From positions 238,767-302,766 of the forward strand of contig VSDK01022077.1 of the NCBI GenBank assembly GCA_009767595.1: a stretch of DNA of 64,000 nt, written 5' to 3'. Below the pieces are notes generated by a model, which worked only from the letters and a program-made list of their open reading frames with translations, made no database searches and had not been told where the DNA came from. The translations under genes and the position numbers were made by a program. Position 1 is the first letter of the stretch, and each line of letters begins with the position of its first letter. Below are positions 63,670-64,000 of the stretch, piece by piece. The stretch is from Symbiodinium kawagutii (Eukaryota > Sar > Dinophyceae > Suessiales > Symbiodiniaceae).

Positions 63670-64000
63670 CTCGATGCCAGCTGCAAATGCAACGGAGATC
63701 GAACATCTGTCTGGTTCGTGGTTGCAAGCCCTATGAAAAATATGCGCACGTCAACCACCCATTTGTTGGTAATTGCTGTAGGAAAATTAAAAAGTGTTGA
63801 AAACCACCTCACAGGTAGCTGTTCAAGCACTATTGTTGCTTACTGTCCCCTATCCGATTATAACCGCTACAAACCACTATTGTTCATTAATGTGCGGTGC
63901 CGCCGTTCTTTCGATCAGCTGATCACTGATCAACAACCTCTGCATCAGCTGTTCCCACAGCCACCAGGCGCCACCAGGCGTCACCAGACGGCGGCTGAGG

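Noticed and set aside
1-64000. Dinoflagellate spliced-leader gene or relic leader, tRNA, rRNA, CRISPR array
   Set aside because: I looked for the leader core CCATTTTGGCTCAAG and its reverse complement and for obvious RNA genes and repeat-spacer arrays and saw none. A scan by eye can miss diverged copies.

Overview
This window looks like nuclear DNA of a core dinoflagellate, possibly of the Symbiodiniaceae type (the genus is inference). Coding sequence is cut into very small exons, commonly 30-100 nt. Exons rejoin in frame at GT-AG, GC-AG and GA-AG introns whose acceptor AG is almost always followed by G. Every gene I could recognise lies on the minus strand, as expected for dinoflagellate unidirectional gene blocks. 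Exon boundaries were worked out by hand from protein-family similarity and reading-frame continuity, so a few junctions stay open and are marked.

Layout. Positions 1-10400 hold no gene I recognise, only short direct repeats. Positions 10400-18750 are a patchwork of segmental duplications, ending in a nearly perfect 2632-bp head-to-tail duplication that carries an AT-rich minisatellite. Positions 18750-27100 are repeat-rich and hold several minus-strand stretches that read like exons of unidentified genes. From 27.1 kb to the right edge the minus strand carries a continuous gene array. In transcription order, from right to left, it reads: a type II NADH dehydrogenase (63669-56015, 5' end outside the window); unassigned candidate exons (53.6-52.1 kb); a steroid 5-alpha-reductase-like enzyme (about 51970-48370); a complete adaptor-complex mu subunit closest to AP-4 mu (47000-38946); a SAM-domain protein (about 37930-36899); a Zc3h12a/NYN-type ribonuclease (about 35622-34846); a GT8 glycosyltransferase (34801-32857); a DExH-box RNA helicase (32757-28268); and a coiled-coil protein (27910-27119).

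The genes do not form one pathway: they cover respiration, sterol metabolism, vesicle sorting, RNA turnover and glycan transfer. What they share is strand and transcription context. The ribonuclease, glycosyltransferase and helicase are packed 44 and 97 bp apart, which fits long transcripts resolved by spliced-leader trans-splicing. The other genes are inflated by intronic repeats, including a foldback family with at least six copies between 36 and 55 kb and a separate hairpin at 48.9 kb.
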